A stretch of 45,006 bases of DNA from assembly GCF_003116015.1 (NCBI RefSeq), contig NZ_LGQZ01000082.1:1-45006 (forward strand), read 5' to 3'. The stretch is from Azospirillum sp. TSO22-1. Its GTDB lineage: Bacteria > Pseudomonadota > Alphaproteobacteria > Azospirillales > Azospirillaceae. A program made the position numbers and the translations under genes. Of the stretch, positions 17,131-25,451 are shown one piece after another; position 1 is the first letter of the stretch; every line of letters starts with the position of its first letter. Under the pieces are notes generated by a model. That model searched no databases. It saw only the letters and a list, made by a program, of their open reading frames with translations, and was not told the origin of the DNA.

Positions 17131-18237
17131 TCACGGTCCGCGCCCCGGCGCGCCGCGGCGGGCGGCGGGCCCGCCCTTCAGGCGCAGCACGTAGGTGATG
17201 ACCTCCGCCACCGCCTGGTAATGCTGGAGCGGAATCGGCTCGTCGATCTCCGCCGAGCCGTGCAGCGCGCGCGCCAGCGGCGGGTTCTCGATGATGGGGA
17301 CGCCGTTCTCCTCGGCGATGGAGCGGATGCGCAGCGCCATCAGGTCGGCGCCCTTGGCCAGGCACACCGGCGCCGGCATGCGGGCGCGGTCGTACTCCAG
17401 CGCCACCGCGAAGTGCGTGGGGTTGGTGACGACTACGGTGGCGCGCGGCACGCTGGACATCATGCGCCGGCGCGAGCGCTCGCGGCGCATCTCGCGCAGC
17501 CGCGCCTTGACGGCCGGGTCGCCCTCCGTCTGCTTGAACTCGTCCTTCAGCTCCTGGAAGGTCATGCGCAGGCGCTTGCGCCACTGGTAGCGGTTCCACA
17601 GCACGTCGATGGCGGCCATCAGGACCGTCGCCAGCAGCACCGCCAGCAGCAGCCGCAACGTCAGGTCCCGCAGCAGTTCGGGCAAGGCGGCCACGTCGAG
17701 GTTCACGACCCCCTCCGTCCAGGTGATGTAGGGTGCGACGGCGAACCACGCGGCGAAGCCGATGGCCGCCAGCTTGGCAAGGCTCTTGAGGAATTCGGCG
17801 AGCGCGCTGGTGGAGAAGATGCGCTTCCAGCCGCCGAACAGCGACAGGTTGCTGAGCTTCGGCCGGATGCGCTCCTGGGCGACCACCAGCTGCCCCTGGC
17901 CGAACGCCGACACCGCCGCCGCCAGGACCAGGATGCCGAGCACAGGCAGCAGCGCCAGCCCGACCCCGGCGAGCAGCCAGCTCAGGCTGTGCAGCACGTC
18001 GTACGGACTGCCGTCGATGCGGATGTCGTCCGGATTCTCGATGAGCGGCAGCAGCGTCGCCGCCAGCCGGCTCGCCGCGCCGGGCGCCGCGGCCGCCACG
18101 ATCAGCCAGGCCGCCGCCATGGCCGCCAGCAGGCCGACGTCGCGGGCGCGCGGGACGTCGCCCTTCTCCTCCGCCTCGCGCAGCCGCTTCTCGGTGGGCT
18201 CCTCGGTTTTCTGCTCGTCGTCCTGCCCGTCGGCCAT
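17131..18237 (-). CDS. flhB: Flagellar export gate and substrate-specificity protein FlhB
   Basis: FlhB is an inner-membrane export-gate protein whose cytoplasmic domain cleaves itself and switches specificity together with FliK. The N-terminus is charged (DEQKTEEPTEKRLREAEEKGDVPRARD), followed by four membrane segments. The autocleavage motif NPTH is present (VVVTNPTHFAVALEYD, about residue 268), with the downstream KGADLMALRIRSIAEENGVPIIENPPLARAL block. At 368 residues it is full length, with a short Arg/Gly-rich tail. It starts 9 bases after the fliR stop. Confidence 0.96.
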   Translation of the reverse strand: MADGQDDEQKTEEPTEKRLREAEEKGDVPRARDVGLLAAMAAAWLIVAAAAPGAASRLAATLLPLIENPDDIRIDGSPYDVLHSLSWLLAGVGLALLPVLGILVLAAAVSAFGQGQLVVAQERIRPKLSNLSLFGGWKRIFSTSALAEFLKSLAKLAAIGFAAWFAVAPYITWTEGVVNLDVAALPELLRDLTLRLLLAVLLATVLMAAIDVLWNRYQWRKRLRMTFQELKDEFKQTEGDPAVKARLREMRRERSRRRMMSSVPRATVVVTNPTHFAVALEYDRARMPAPVCLAKGADLMALRIRSIAEENGVPIIENPPLARALHGSAEIDEPIPLQHYQAVAEVITYVLRLKGGPAARRGAPGRGP

Positions 18238-18246
18238 GCCCCCGCC

Positions 18247-19005
18247 TCACCCGCCCGCCAGCCAGCCGCCGAGCGCCGTCAGGAAGGCGCCGACGATCGC
18301 GGCCGCGGTCGTCATGACGATGAGCAGCCCGGCGATCAGCATGACCGGGGTGCCGACGAAGAACACGGGCATGGCGGGCATGACCCGGTTGACCAGACCC
18401 AGCGCCAGGTTGAACAGCACCCCGAAGACCAGGAACGGCGTCGCCATCCCGACCCCCAGCCGGAAGGTGGCGGCGACCAGCTGGGCGTAGCGCCCGGCCA
18501 GCAGCCCGGCGTCCGGCCACTCGGCGACCGGCCAAGTGCCGTAGGAGCGCGCCAGCGCGTCGAGCATGACGTAGTGCACGTCGGCCGCGAAGATGGCGGC
18601 GAGCCCGGCGATCACCAGCGTGCCGGAGAGCACCGACCCGCCCTCGAACCCCGCCCCCTCGATGGCGAAGGGGTTGGCGAGGCCGATCGCCTGCGCCGCC
18701 AGCGTGCCCGTCACCTGGAGCGCCGCGAGGAACAGCTTGGCGCCCAGGCCGAGGAAGGCGCCGATCAGGATCTCGCCGGCGAACTGCTGCAGGATCCCGG
18801 CCGCGTGCCCGGGCATCGCGGCGGGCAGGCCCGGCACGGTGGGGGCCAGGGACAGCGCCACCACGCCGGCGATGGCCAGCCGCACCCGCACCGGCACAGC
18901 GAATTCGCCGAAGCCCGGCAGGAAGCCCACCGCCGCCGCCACCCGCACGAACACCAGGAACACCCGGTAGATTTCCTGGCTGAGCATCTGCGCCAGAAGG
19001 TCCAT
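18247..19005 (-). CDS. fliR: Flagellar export gate protein FliR
   Basis: FliR is a membrane component of the FliPQR export channel. The 252-residue protein is nearly all hydrophobic with about six segments. It shows the family pattern RVAAAVGFLPGFGEFAVPVRVRLAIAG, then GEILIGAFLGLGAKLFLAALQVTGTLAAQAIGLANPF, and LVAATFRLGVGMATPFLVFGVLFNLALGLVNRVMP. GAGGGG lies upstream of the ATG, just after the flhA stop. FliP is not in this window. Confidence 0.95.
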   Translation of the reverse strand: MDLLAQMLSQEIYRVFLVFVRVAAAVGFLPGFGEFAVPVRVRLAIAGVVALSLAPTVPGLPAAMPGHAAGILQQFAGEILIGAFLGLGAKLFLAALQVTGTLAAQAIGLANPFAIEGAGFEGGSVLSGTLVIAGLAAIFAADVHYVMLDALARSYGTWPVAEWPDAGLLAGRYAQLVAATFRLGVGMATPFLVFGVLFNLALGLVNRVMPAMPVFFVGTPVMLIAGLLIVMTTAAAIVGAFLTALGGWLAGG

Positions 19006-19015
19006 CGCCCGCCCC

Positions 19016-21109
19016 TCAGACCTGATCGACGGTCTTGAGCGCCGCCTTGCGGTGCAGTTCGGCGTGGCTGATGATCGGCGTCATCGGGCTGACCCGCTCC
19101 AGCAGCGAACGGACGAACGGGCGCACCTCGGCCGCGACCAGCAGCGCCGGCCACACCGACGGGCTGGCGTGCTTCTGGATGCGGGTCCGGATCGCGGTGA
19201 GCAGCTCCTGCACCTGGCTCGGCGGCATGGCGAAGCGGCGGTCCTCGCCTTCGGTGACGATGTTTTCCAGCAGGGCCTGCTCCCACGTCGGCGTCAGGGC
19301 GATCACCGGGATGAAGCCGTCGCTGCCGGTGAGCTGCTTGCAGATCTGCTGACCGAGGCGGATGCGGACGTGCTCGGCGATCATGGTGATGTTGCGGGTC
19401 CAGTTCACCGCCTCGGCGACGGCCTCGACGATGGCGGGGAGGTTGCGGATCGACACCCGCTCGGCGAGCAGCGCCTGCAGCACCCGCTGCACCACCACCA
19501 GGGTGATCTGGCTGGGCACCATGTCGTTGATCAGCTTCTGGTATTCCCGCGGCAGGCCGTCGATCAGCTTCTGCACGGCGGCGAAGGTCAACAGGTTCGG
19601 CAGGTGGTCCTTGATCACCTCGGTGAGGTGCGTGGTGATCACGCTGTCGGGATCGACCACGGTGTAGCCCTTGGCGACCGCCTCCTCGTGGCGGGCCGGG
19701 TCGATCCACTTGGCCTGGAGCCCGAAGGTCGGCTCGCGGGTGGTCTCGCCCTGGATGTCCGGCGCCTCGCCGCCGCTGGGGTCGATGGCCATGAGGTGCT
19801 TGGGCCGCACCTCGCCGTTCGCCACCTCGACGCCCATGATGCTGATGACGTAGCCCTTGGGCGGCAGAAAGCTGGAATCCTTGATGCGCACCGAAGGGAG
19901 GATGAAGCCGAACTCCTTGGCGAAGCGCTTGCGCAGCGTCTTCACCTTGCCGGTCAGCGGCCCGTCCTTGTTGAGGATGAGCGGCACCAGATGATTGCCG
20001 ACCTCCACCTTGACGTCGTCGACGCGCAGCATCTCCTCGACGGTTTCCTCGGCCGCGGCGGCCGGCGCCTTCTTGCCCTCGGCCAGCTTGGCCAGCGCCG
20101 CCTGCCGGGCGCGCTGGCGCGGCAGGTACCAGCCGGCGGTGCCGAAGCCGGCGCCCAGCAGCGCGAACGGCCCCATCGGCAGCCCCGGCGCCAGGGCCAG
20201 CGCGCCGAGCAGCCCGCCCGCCACCATCAGCGCCTTCGGGTAGCCGCCGAGCTGGTCGATCACCGCCTTGTCGACCGAGCCGGTGTTGCCGCCCTTGGTG
20301 ACCAGCAGGCCGGCCGCCAGCGAGACGATCAGCGCCGGGACCTGCGTCGCCAGCCCGTCGCCCACCGTGAGCATGGTGTAGGTGGCCGCCGCGGCGTCGA
20401 ACGGCATCCCCTGCTGGGCGACGCCGATGGCCATGCCGCCCAGCACGTTGATGGCGGTGATGATGAGGCCGGCCACCGCGTCGCCGCGGACGAACTTCGA
20501 GGCGCCGTCCATGGCGCCGTAGAAGGTGCTCTCGTCCTCCAGCTCCTTGCGCCGGGCGCGCGCCGCGGTGTCGTCGATCAGGCCGGCCGAGAGGTCGGCG
20601 TCGATGGCCATCTGCTTGCCGGGGATGGCGTCGAGGGTGAAGCGGGCGCCGACCTCGGCGATGCGCGTGGCGCCCTTGGTGATGACGACGAAGTTGATGA
20701 CCACCAGGATGCAGAAGATCACCACGCCGATGACGAAGTTGCCGCCCATCACGAAGCGGCTGAAGCCCTCGATGACGTGGCCGGCGGCGCCGGTGCCGGT
20801 GTGGCCCTGGCTCAGCACCAGGCGGGTCGAGGCGATGTTGAGCGCGAGGCGCAGCATCGTCACCACCAGCAGCACGGTGGGGAAGGACGAGAAGTCCAGC
20901 GGCTTGGCGATCCACAGCGCCACCATCAGGATCAGCACGCTGACCGACAGCGACAGCGCCAGCCCGAGGTCGAGCAGCCACGTCGGGATCGGCAGGAACA
21001 GCACCGCCAGCACCAGCACGATGCCGATCGCGAACATCACGTCGCGGTTGGCGAGGCCGACCGTGCCGAGGGCGCTCATCGTCGAGCGGAAGCCACCGGT
21101 GAAACTCAT
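19016..21109 (-). CDS. flhA: Flagellar export apparatus protein FlhA
   Basis: FlhA is the large export-gate protein; its cytoplasmic ring receives substrates and chaperones. The N-terminal half has about eight membrane segments and the FHIPEP signature (GARFTLDAIPGKQMAIDADL, about residues 146-165). The C-terminal half has the cytoplasmic subdomains, with FILPSVRIKDSSFLPPKGYVI and VVQRVLQALLAERVSIRNLP. At 697 residues it is full length. It follows the transglycosylase gene by 24 bases and precedes fliR by 10. Confidence 0.98.
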   Translation of the reverse strand: MSFTGGFRSTMSALGTVGLANRDVMFAIGIVLVLAVLFLPIPTWLLDLGLALSLSVSVLILMVALWIAKPLDFSSFPTVLLVVTMLRLALNIASTRLVLSQGHTGTGAAGHVIEGFSRFVMGGNFVIGVVIFCILVVINFVVITKGATRIAEVGARFTLDAIPGKQMAIDADLSAGLIDDTAARARRKELEDESTFYGAMDGASKFVRGDAVAGLIITAINVLGGMAIGVAQQGMPFDAAAATYTMLTVGDGLATQVPALIVSLAAGLLVTKGGNTGSVDKAVIDQLGGYPKALMVAGGLLGALALAPGLPMGPFALLGAGFGTAGWYLPRQRARQAALAKLAEGKKAPAAAAEETVEEMLRVDDVKVEVGNHLVPLILNKDGPLTGKVKTLRKRFAKEFGFILPSVRIKDSSFLPPKGYVISIMGVEVANGEVRPKHLMAIDPSGGEAPDIQGETTREPTFGLQAKWIDPARHEEAVAKGYTVVDPDSVITTHLTEVIKDHLPNLLTFAAVQKLIDGLPREYQKLINDMVPSQITLVVVQRVLQALLAERVSIRNLPAIVEAVAEAVNWTRNITMIAEHVRIRLGQQICKQLTGSDGFIPVIALTPTWEQALLENIVTEGEDRRFAMPPSQVQELLTAIRTRIQKHASPSVWPALLVAAEVRPFVRSLLERVSPMTPIISHAELHRKAALKTVDQV

Positions 21110-21133
21110 GCGTCAGGGCTCCGAAGGCGGGCG

Positions 21134-21940
21134 TCACCGCTCATGCGCGGCGTCCGGCAGCAGCGGCCGGCTCGGCCCGCTGGCGTAGAGGCTGGAAAGG
21201 AACGACAGACGGCCGAGGTCGGCCTTGCCCCAGACTGGTGTCTCCCGGGCCGATGTTTCCCGGGCCGGCGCCGCGGCCTGCGGCCCGGCGGCCAGCGTGC
21301 GCAGGTAGTCGATGGCGTGCGCCACCCAGCGCCGGTTGCCGGCGACCCGCTGGCGGTACGCGCTGCGCCGCTCCGCCTGCGCCGAGTGGTAGTGGCCGAT
21401 CGCCTCCTCGAAGGAGCCGTGCGCACGGCCCAGTTCGGCCAGGAAGCGCGCCGCGTAGGCGGCGTTGGCCCGCGGCTCGAAGGCGGTGGTCAGGTCCGGG
21501 AAGGCGCCGGGGTGCCATTTCAGGTTCACCTGCAGGCAGCCGACGTCGATGGAGCGCACGCCCCGGGTCAGCAGCGCCTGCACGTGGGCGACGGCGGCGT
21601 CGCGGGTCTCGAAGTACTGCGACTGCCCCTCGGCGTTCACGGTCCACGGCCAGACGGTGAACAGGCGGTCGGCGGTCATCCGGCCCGCCTCGGTGAAGCC
21701 CATGGCGAGCAGCGCGTTGTCGGCCAGCCCGGCCTCGCGCTCGGCCGTCAGGATGGCGTCGATGCACACCGCCTCGGGGGGCAGCGCCCGCGCGTGGGGC
21801 GGGGGCGGCGCCGGCGGGGGCGCCATCGCGTAGAGCTGCGGCCCCCACGTGCCGATCTGCGCCGCGTGCTGGGCGGTCGCCGGAGCCGACGGGGACGCCA
21901 GGAGGCCGACGCACAGCAGGGCTGGCAGCGCGATGCGCAC
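21134..21940 (-). CDS. Periplasmic lytic transglycosylase-like protein (flagellar)
   Basis: A 268-residue protein with a Sec signal peptide (IALPALLCVGLLASPSAPATAQ). The catalytic-like domain has AMGFTEAGRM, where the Glu is the likely general acid. It continues with SIDVGCLQVNLKWHPGAF (the Gly-Leu-Gln-Val block of SLT enzymes) and AAYAARFLAELGRAHGSFEEAIGHYHS. Such enzymes open peptidoglycan for the rod. FlgJ here lacks its own muramidase domain, and this gene sits between fliQ and flhA, so it is the likely functional replacement, like SltF in Rhodobacter. The start is a GTG at 21940, 6 bases after the fliQ stop; the ribosome binding site is weak. Confidence 0.85.
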   Translation of the reverse strand: MRIALPALLCVGLLASPSAPATAQHAAQIGTWGPQLYAMAPPPAPPPPHARALPPEAVCIDAILTAEREAGLADNALLAMGFTEAGRMTADRLFTVWPWTVNAEGQSQYFETRDAAVAHVQALLTRGVRSIDVGCLQVNLKWHPGAFPDLTTAFEPRANAAYAARFLAELGRAHGSFEEAIGHYHSAQAERRSAYRQRVAGNRRWVAHAIDYLRTLAAGPQAAAPARETSARETPVWGKADLGRLSFLSSLYASGPSRPLLPDAAHER

Positions 21941-21946
21941 GGACCG

Positions 21947-22213
21947 TCACTCGACGGAGACGATGAGCTGGCTCAGGTGCTCCGCGTATGAGGCGAGCGC
22001 GCTGAACATGAAGGGCAGAGCCAGCACCGTGGTGACCAGGATGGCGACGATCTTCGGCACGAAGGTCAGCGTCATCTCCTGCACCTGGGTCAGCGCCTGC
22101 ACCAGCGAGATGACGACGCCGACCAGCACCGCCACCGCCAGCGCCGGGGCGGCGATCAGCAGCGTCGTCCAGATTCCGGTGCGCAGCACTTCCAGAACAT
22201 CGGCCTCGTTCAT
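21947..22213 (-). CDS. fliQ: Flagellar export gate protein FliQ
   Basis: An 88-residue protein with two membrane helices and the FliQ pattern: EVLRTGIWTTLLIAAPALAVAVLVGVVISLVQALTQVQEMTLTFVPKIVA in overlapping pieces, then a second helix. FliQ forms the export channel with FliP and FliR. CGGAGA is 7 bases upstream of the ATG and fliE ends 14 bases before it. Confidence 0.96.
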   Translation of the reverse strand: MNEADVLEVLRTGIWTTLLIAAPALAVAVLVGVVISLVQALTQVQEMTLTFVPKIVAILVTTVLALPFMFSALASYAEHLSQLIVSVE

Positions 22214-22227
22214 GGTCCGGTCTCCGC

Positions 22228-22566
22228 TCAGACGGCCATGCGCATGATGTCCTGGTACGCCTGGACCATCTTGTCGCGGATCGAGACGACGGACTGCACC
22301 GTCATCTCCGCGGCGAGGACCGCGCGGACCACGTCCTGGGCGCTCGCCTTGCCGGCGATGGCGGCCATGGACACCCGCTCGCTCTCCTTCACGGTGTCGA
22401 TGGACTGGGTGATCTGCCGGTCCAGGAAGTCGCCGAACGACGTCTCGGCCGCCGCCGCACCGGAATTGGCGGCGCCGGTGGCTCCGGCATCGACGGGCGG
22501 CCGCGGGGTGGTCAGGCTGTGCGGAGCGTAGGCGCCGGCGGCGCGGACGGCGGTCATCTCGATCAT
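22228..22566 (-). CDS. fliE: Flagellar MS ring-rod junction protein FliE
   Basis: FliE joins the MS ring to the proximal rod. The 112-residue protein has a Pro/Ala-rich N-terminus and the family C-terminus: FGDFLDRQITQSIDTVKESE, AQDVVRAVLAAEMTVQSVVSI, RDKMVQAYQDIMRM. GAGGAGG is 6 bases upstream of the ATG. It lies in the usual order flgB-flgC-fliE. Confidence 0.96.
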   Translation of the reverse strand: MIEMTAVRAAGAYAPHSLTTPRPPVDAGATGAANSGAAAAETSFGDFLDRQITQSIDTVKESERVSMAAIAGKASAQDVVRAVLAAEMTVQSVVSIRDKMVQAYQDIMRMAV

Positions 22567-22577
22567 GGGGGTCCTCC

Positions 22578-22997
22578 TCAGCCGCGCAGCAGATCGACCA
22601 TGCGCGTCATCATCGAGCGCGCCTGCTCGATGACGTTGACGCTCGCCTCGAACGAGCGGCTCGCCTCGCGCATGTCCATCATCTCGATCAGCGGCTGGAC
22701 GTTCGCGTGCTTGACGTAGCCCTTCTCGTCCGCCGCCGGGTGCGACGGGTCGTAGACACTCTGGAAGTCGCTGCGGTCGCGGCCGATCTGCTTGATCCTG
22801 ACGATCTCGCTGCCGGTGGCGCGGTCGACGGCCGAGGCGAAGGCGACGGTCTTGCGGCGGTAGGGGTCACCGCCCGGCGTCTGCGCCGTGGAATCGGCGT
22901 TGGCGATGTTCTCGGCGACGACGCGCAGCCGGGTTCCCTGCGCCTGCAGGCCGGAACTGGCGATGCGCAGGGTCGCGCTCAAGGGATCGGTCATCAT
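22578..22997 (-). CDS. flgC: Flagellar proximal rod protein FlgC
   Basis: FlgC is a proximal rod protein of 139 residues. It opens with LSATLRIASSGLQAQGTRLRVVAENIANADST, has YRRKTVAFASA and GYVKHANVQPLIEMMDMREASRSFEASVNVIEQAR, all typical. I chose the first of two adjacent ATG codons (22997), preceded by GGGAGA. It starts 17 bases after the flgB stop. Confidence 0.96.
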   Translation of the reverse strand: MMTDPLSATLRIASSGLQAQGTRLRVVAENIANADSTAQTPGGDPYRRKTVAFASAVDRATGSEIVRIKQIGRDRSDFQSVYDPSHPAADEKGYVKHANVQPLIEMMDMREASRSFEASVNVIEQARSMMTRMVDLLRG

Positions 22998-23014
22998 GGC
23001 TCGGTCTCCCGGGG

Positions 23015-23404
23015 TCAGGCCTTCCAGGCGGCGCGCAGCATCTGCACGTTGCGCTGGAAGAGGCCGGCGGTCAGGGCGAAGGCATCGCGCGTCTCGCTGC
23101 CCTTGGTCATTTCCTGCTCGAGCGCCACGGCGTTGCCGTCGGGCGTCACCTCCCACAGCTCGGGCCGGCGCGTCTCGCGGACGATGTCGGCCGGGCGCGT
23201 GCTGGCGAGGTGCGCGGACGAGGTCCGCGCGGCCGCCACCGGCTTCATGCCGCCCAGCAGCGCCTCGAACGGCTTCACGTCCTTGGCGCGGTAATCCGGC
23301 GTGTTGGCGTTGACGACGTTCTCGGCGATCAGCCGCTGCCGTTGCGCCAAGTGTTCCAGCCGGGCGCCGGCCAGCCGGAACACACCAATATTGTTAAAAT
23401 CCAT
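23015..23404 (-). CDS. flgB: Flagellar proximal rod protein FlgB
   Basis: FlgB is a proximal rod protein (129 residues). The start region MDFNNIGVFRLAGARLEHLAQRQRLIAENVVNANTPDYRAKDV and the end ALTAGLFQRNVQMLRAAWKA are typical. I chose the ATG at 23404 because GGAGG is 9 bases upstream. It is the first gene of the unit flgB-flgC-fliE-fliQ-transglycosylase-flhA-fliR-flhB, which runs divergently from fliI. Confidence 0.94.
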   Translation of the reverse strand: MDFNNIGVFRLAGARLEHLAQRQRLIAENVVNANTPDYRAKDVKPFEALLGGMKPVAAARTSSAHLASTRPADIVRETRRPELWEVTPDGNAVALEQEMTKGSETRDAFALTAGLFQRNVQMLRAAWKA

Positions 23405-23448
23405 CTTTTCTGTCCTCCGCGAAGACGAGCCCAAGATGCCGGCCCCGG

Positions 23449-23481
23449 TTTAAAACCGGATTTAAATTCGCCCCGCTAGCA
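23449..23481 (+). promoter_or_regulatory. CtrA-like promoter element of fliI, symmetric between fliI and flgB
   Basis: Toward fliI: TAAA (23451-23454), seven bases ACCGGAT, TTAA (23462-23465), 11 bases, TAGCA (23477-23481). The fliI ATG is 39 bases after the TAG. The core TTTAAAA-CCGG-ATTTAAA is close to a palindrome, so the same element also presents TAAA-N7-TTAA toward flgB on the other strand. There the downstream TAG is replaced by CAT. One regulator site could drive both divergent units. Confidence 0.55.
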
Positions 23482-23515
23482 TGCCGGGGTTCGACACCCG
23501 CCGGAGCTTCCCTGC

Positions 23516-24850
23516 ATGCGTGTTCTGTCCAACCTGATCGCGGAGATCGAGCGGCTGCCGACGCGCACCTGGCGCGGCCAGGTCCGCACGGCCACCGGCA
23601 TGACGCTGGAGGTCGACGGGCTGCAGCGCGTCCTCGCCGTCGGCGACAAGTGCCACGCGGTGACCCGCGGCGGCGAACGGGTGCTGTGCGAGACGATCGG
23701 CTTCCGCAACGGCCGCTCGCTGCTGATGGCCTTCGACACCCTCGACGGCGTCGCCGAGGGGTGCGCCACCGTCACCGACGACGCGGCGTTCACGCTGCGT
23801 CCCGGGCCGGGCTGGCTGGGCCGCGTCGTCAACGCGCTGGGCCAGCCGGTGGACGGGCTGGGCCCGCTGCGCAACGGCGAGCACTGCCGCCCCCTGCGCG
23901 CCGCGCCGCCGCCGGCCTGCCTGCGCCGGCGGGTGGGCGCCAAGCTCGACACCGGCGTCCGCGCCCTCGACGCCTTCGTGCCGGTCTGCCGCGGGCAGCG
24001 CATGGGGGTGTTCGCCGGCTCGGGCGTCGGCAAGTCGACCCTGCTGTCCATGGTCGCGCGCTACGCCGAGGCCGACGCCATCGTCATCGGCCTGATCGGC
24101 GAGCGTGGGCGCGAGGTGCGCGAGTTCCTCCAGGACGACCTCGGCGCCGACGGCCTCGCCCGCTCGGTGGTGGTCGTCGCCACCTCGGACGAGCCGCCGC
24201 TGATGCGCCGGCAGGCGGCCTATCTCTGCATGACCGTGGCGGAGGAGCTGCGCGACCGCGGGCTGCATGTGCTGTGCCTGATCGACAGCGTGACCCGCTT
24301 TGCCATGGCACAGCGCGAGATCGGGCTGGCGGGCGGCGAACCGCCGACCACCAAGAGCTACCCGCCGAGCGTCTTCTCGGAGCTGCCGCGCCTGCTGGAG
24401 CGCGCCGGCCCCGGCAGCGAAGGACAGGGCGACATCACCGGCATCTTCACCGTGCTGGTCGACGGCGACGACCACGACGAGCCCATCGCCGACGCCGTGC
24501 GCGGCATCCTCGACGGTCACGTGGTGCTCGACCGCCGCATCGCCGAGCTGGGGCGCTATCCGGCGATCAACGTGCTGCGCAGCGTGTCGCGCACCCTGCC
24601 CGGCTGCCACGACCCGGAGCAGAACCGCCTCGTCCGTCAGGCGCGGACGCTCGCCGCGACCTACGACAACATGCGCGAGCTGATCCGCATCGGCGCCTAC
24701 AAGCGCGGTTCCGACGCGGAGGTCGACGCCGCGGCGCGGGTTCATCCGCTTCTCGAAGACTTCCTGCGCCAGGGCAAGGACGACCGCACGGCTTCGGCCG
24801 ACGCGTTCGCGCGTCTCGGCGCGCTCCTGACCGCCCACGGAGGTGCATGA
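23516..24850 (+). CDS. fliI: Flagellar export ATPase FliI
   Basis: FliI is the hexameric ATPase of flagellar export. Walker A GSGVGKST is at about residues 168-175. IGLIGERGREVREFLQDDLG, the Walker B LCLIDSVTRFAMAQREIGLAGGEPPTTKSYPPSVFSELPRLLERAG, and the C-terminal ARTLAATYDNMRELIRIGAYK follow. At 444 residues it is full length. Its TGA overlaps the ATG of the next gene. FliH is not next to it, and fliJ is not recognisable downstream. Confidence 0.97.
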   Translation: MRVLSNLIAEIERLPTRTWRGQVRTATGMTLEVDGLQRVLAVGDKCHAVTRGGERVLCETIGFRNGRSLLMAFDTLDGVAEGCATVTDDAAFTLRPGPGWLGRVVNALGQPVDGLGPLRNGEHCRPLRAAPPPACLRRRVGAKLDTGVRALDAFVPVCRGQRMGVFAGSGVGKSTLLSMVARYAEADAIVIGLIGERGREVREFLQDDLGADGLARSVVVVATSDEPPLMRRQAAYLCMTVAEELRDRGLHVLCLIDSVTRFAMAQREIGLAGGEPPTTKSYPPSVFSELPRLLERAGPGSEGQGDITGIFTVLVDGDDHDEPIADAVRGILDGHVVLDRRIAELGRYPAINVLRSVSRTLPGCHDPEQNRLVRQARTLAATYDNMRELIRIGAYKRGSDAEVDAAARVHPLLEDFLRQGKDDRTASADAFARLGALLTAHGGA

Positions 24851-25428
24851 TGACGGTCGACACCAAGCTGGCCGCCCAGGCCCTCGCCTCCAGCGATCCG
24901 ACCCCCTCCCGCCCGGCCGCGAAACCCGCCTCCCTGGAGGTGCCGGACTTCGGGGACGTGCTCGATGCGCTCAACCCGCTGCACCACGTTCCGGTGGTCT
25001 CGACGCTCTACGAGGCGGCGACCGGAAGCCGGATCAGCACGGCGGCGCGCCTGGCGGGCGGCTATCTGTACGGCGGCCCCGCCGGCCTGCTCGGCAGCGC
25101 GGCCATCTCCCTCGTCGAGGGCGTCACCGGCGACAGCGTCGGCGGGCACCTGCGGACGCTGGCGGAGCAGCTCGGCGAGCCGGACGCCGCCGGGCCGCCG
25201 CCGGCACTGCCCTGGATGAAACCGGCGACCGCGCCGGACGCAAGACCGGCAACCGGCGCCGCGTCGTCGGACGCGGTGGCGGAGGCGCTGCGCCAGGCCG
25301 CCCGCACGTCCGACGCGGCGTTCCCCGCCACCGGGCCCGCAGCCGCGCGGTTGCCGCCGGAGCTGCTGGCCAAGCTGTACGCCGCCCAGGCCACGCAGCC
25401 GGACGGCGCCCGCTCGATCCGGATCTGA
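24847..25428 (+). CDS. Uncharacterised protein coupled to fliI
   Basis: A 193-residue protein whose ATG overlaps the fliI stop (ATGATGA region), so it is very likely translated with fliI. Residues about 30-85 contain DVLDALNPLHHVPVVSTLYEAATG followed by a Gly/Ala-rich hydrophobic stretch (LAGGYLYGGPAGLLGSAAISLVEG). The NPLxHxPxVSTxY pattern is one I associate with uncharacterised proteins of Rhodospirillales; this is from memory. The rest is Ala/Pro-rich with a short C-terminal helix (LPPELLAKLYAAQ). There is no signal peptide. The Gly-rich stretch could be a weak membrane or glycine-zipper segment. It does not look like the coiled-coil FliJ. Confidence 0.75.
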   Translation: MMTVDTKLAAQALASSDPTPSRPAAKPASLEVPDFGDVLDALNPLHHVPVVSTLYEAATGSRISTAARLAGGYLYGGPAGLLGSAAISLVEGVTGDSVGGHLRTLAEQLGEPDAAGPPPALPWMKPATAPDARPATGAASSDAVAEALRQAARTSDAAFPATGPAAARLPPELLAKLYAAQATQPDGARSIRI

Positions 25429-25451
25429 CGAAACAAGGAGTGAGAGAGTTC

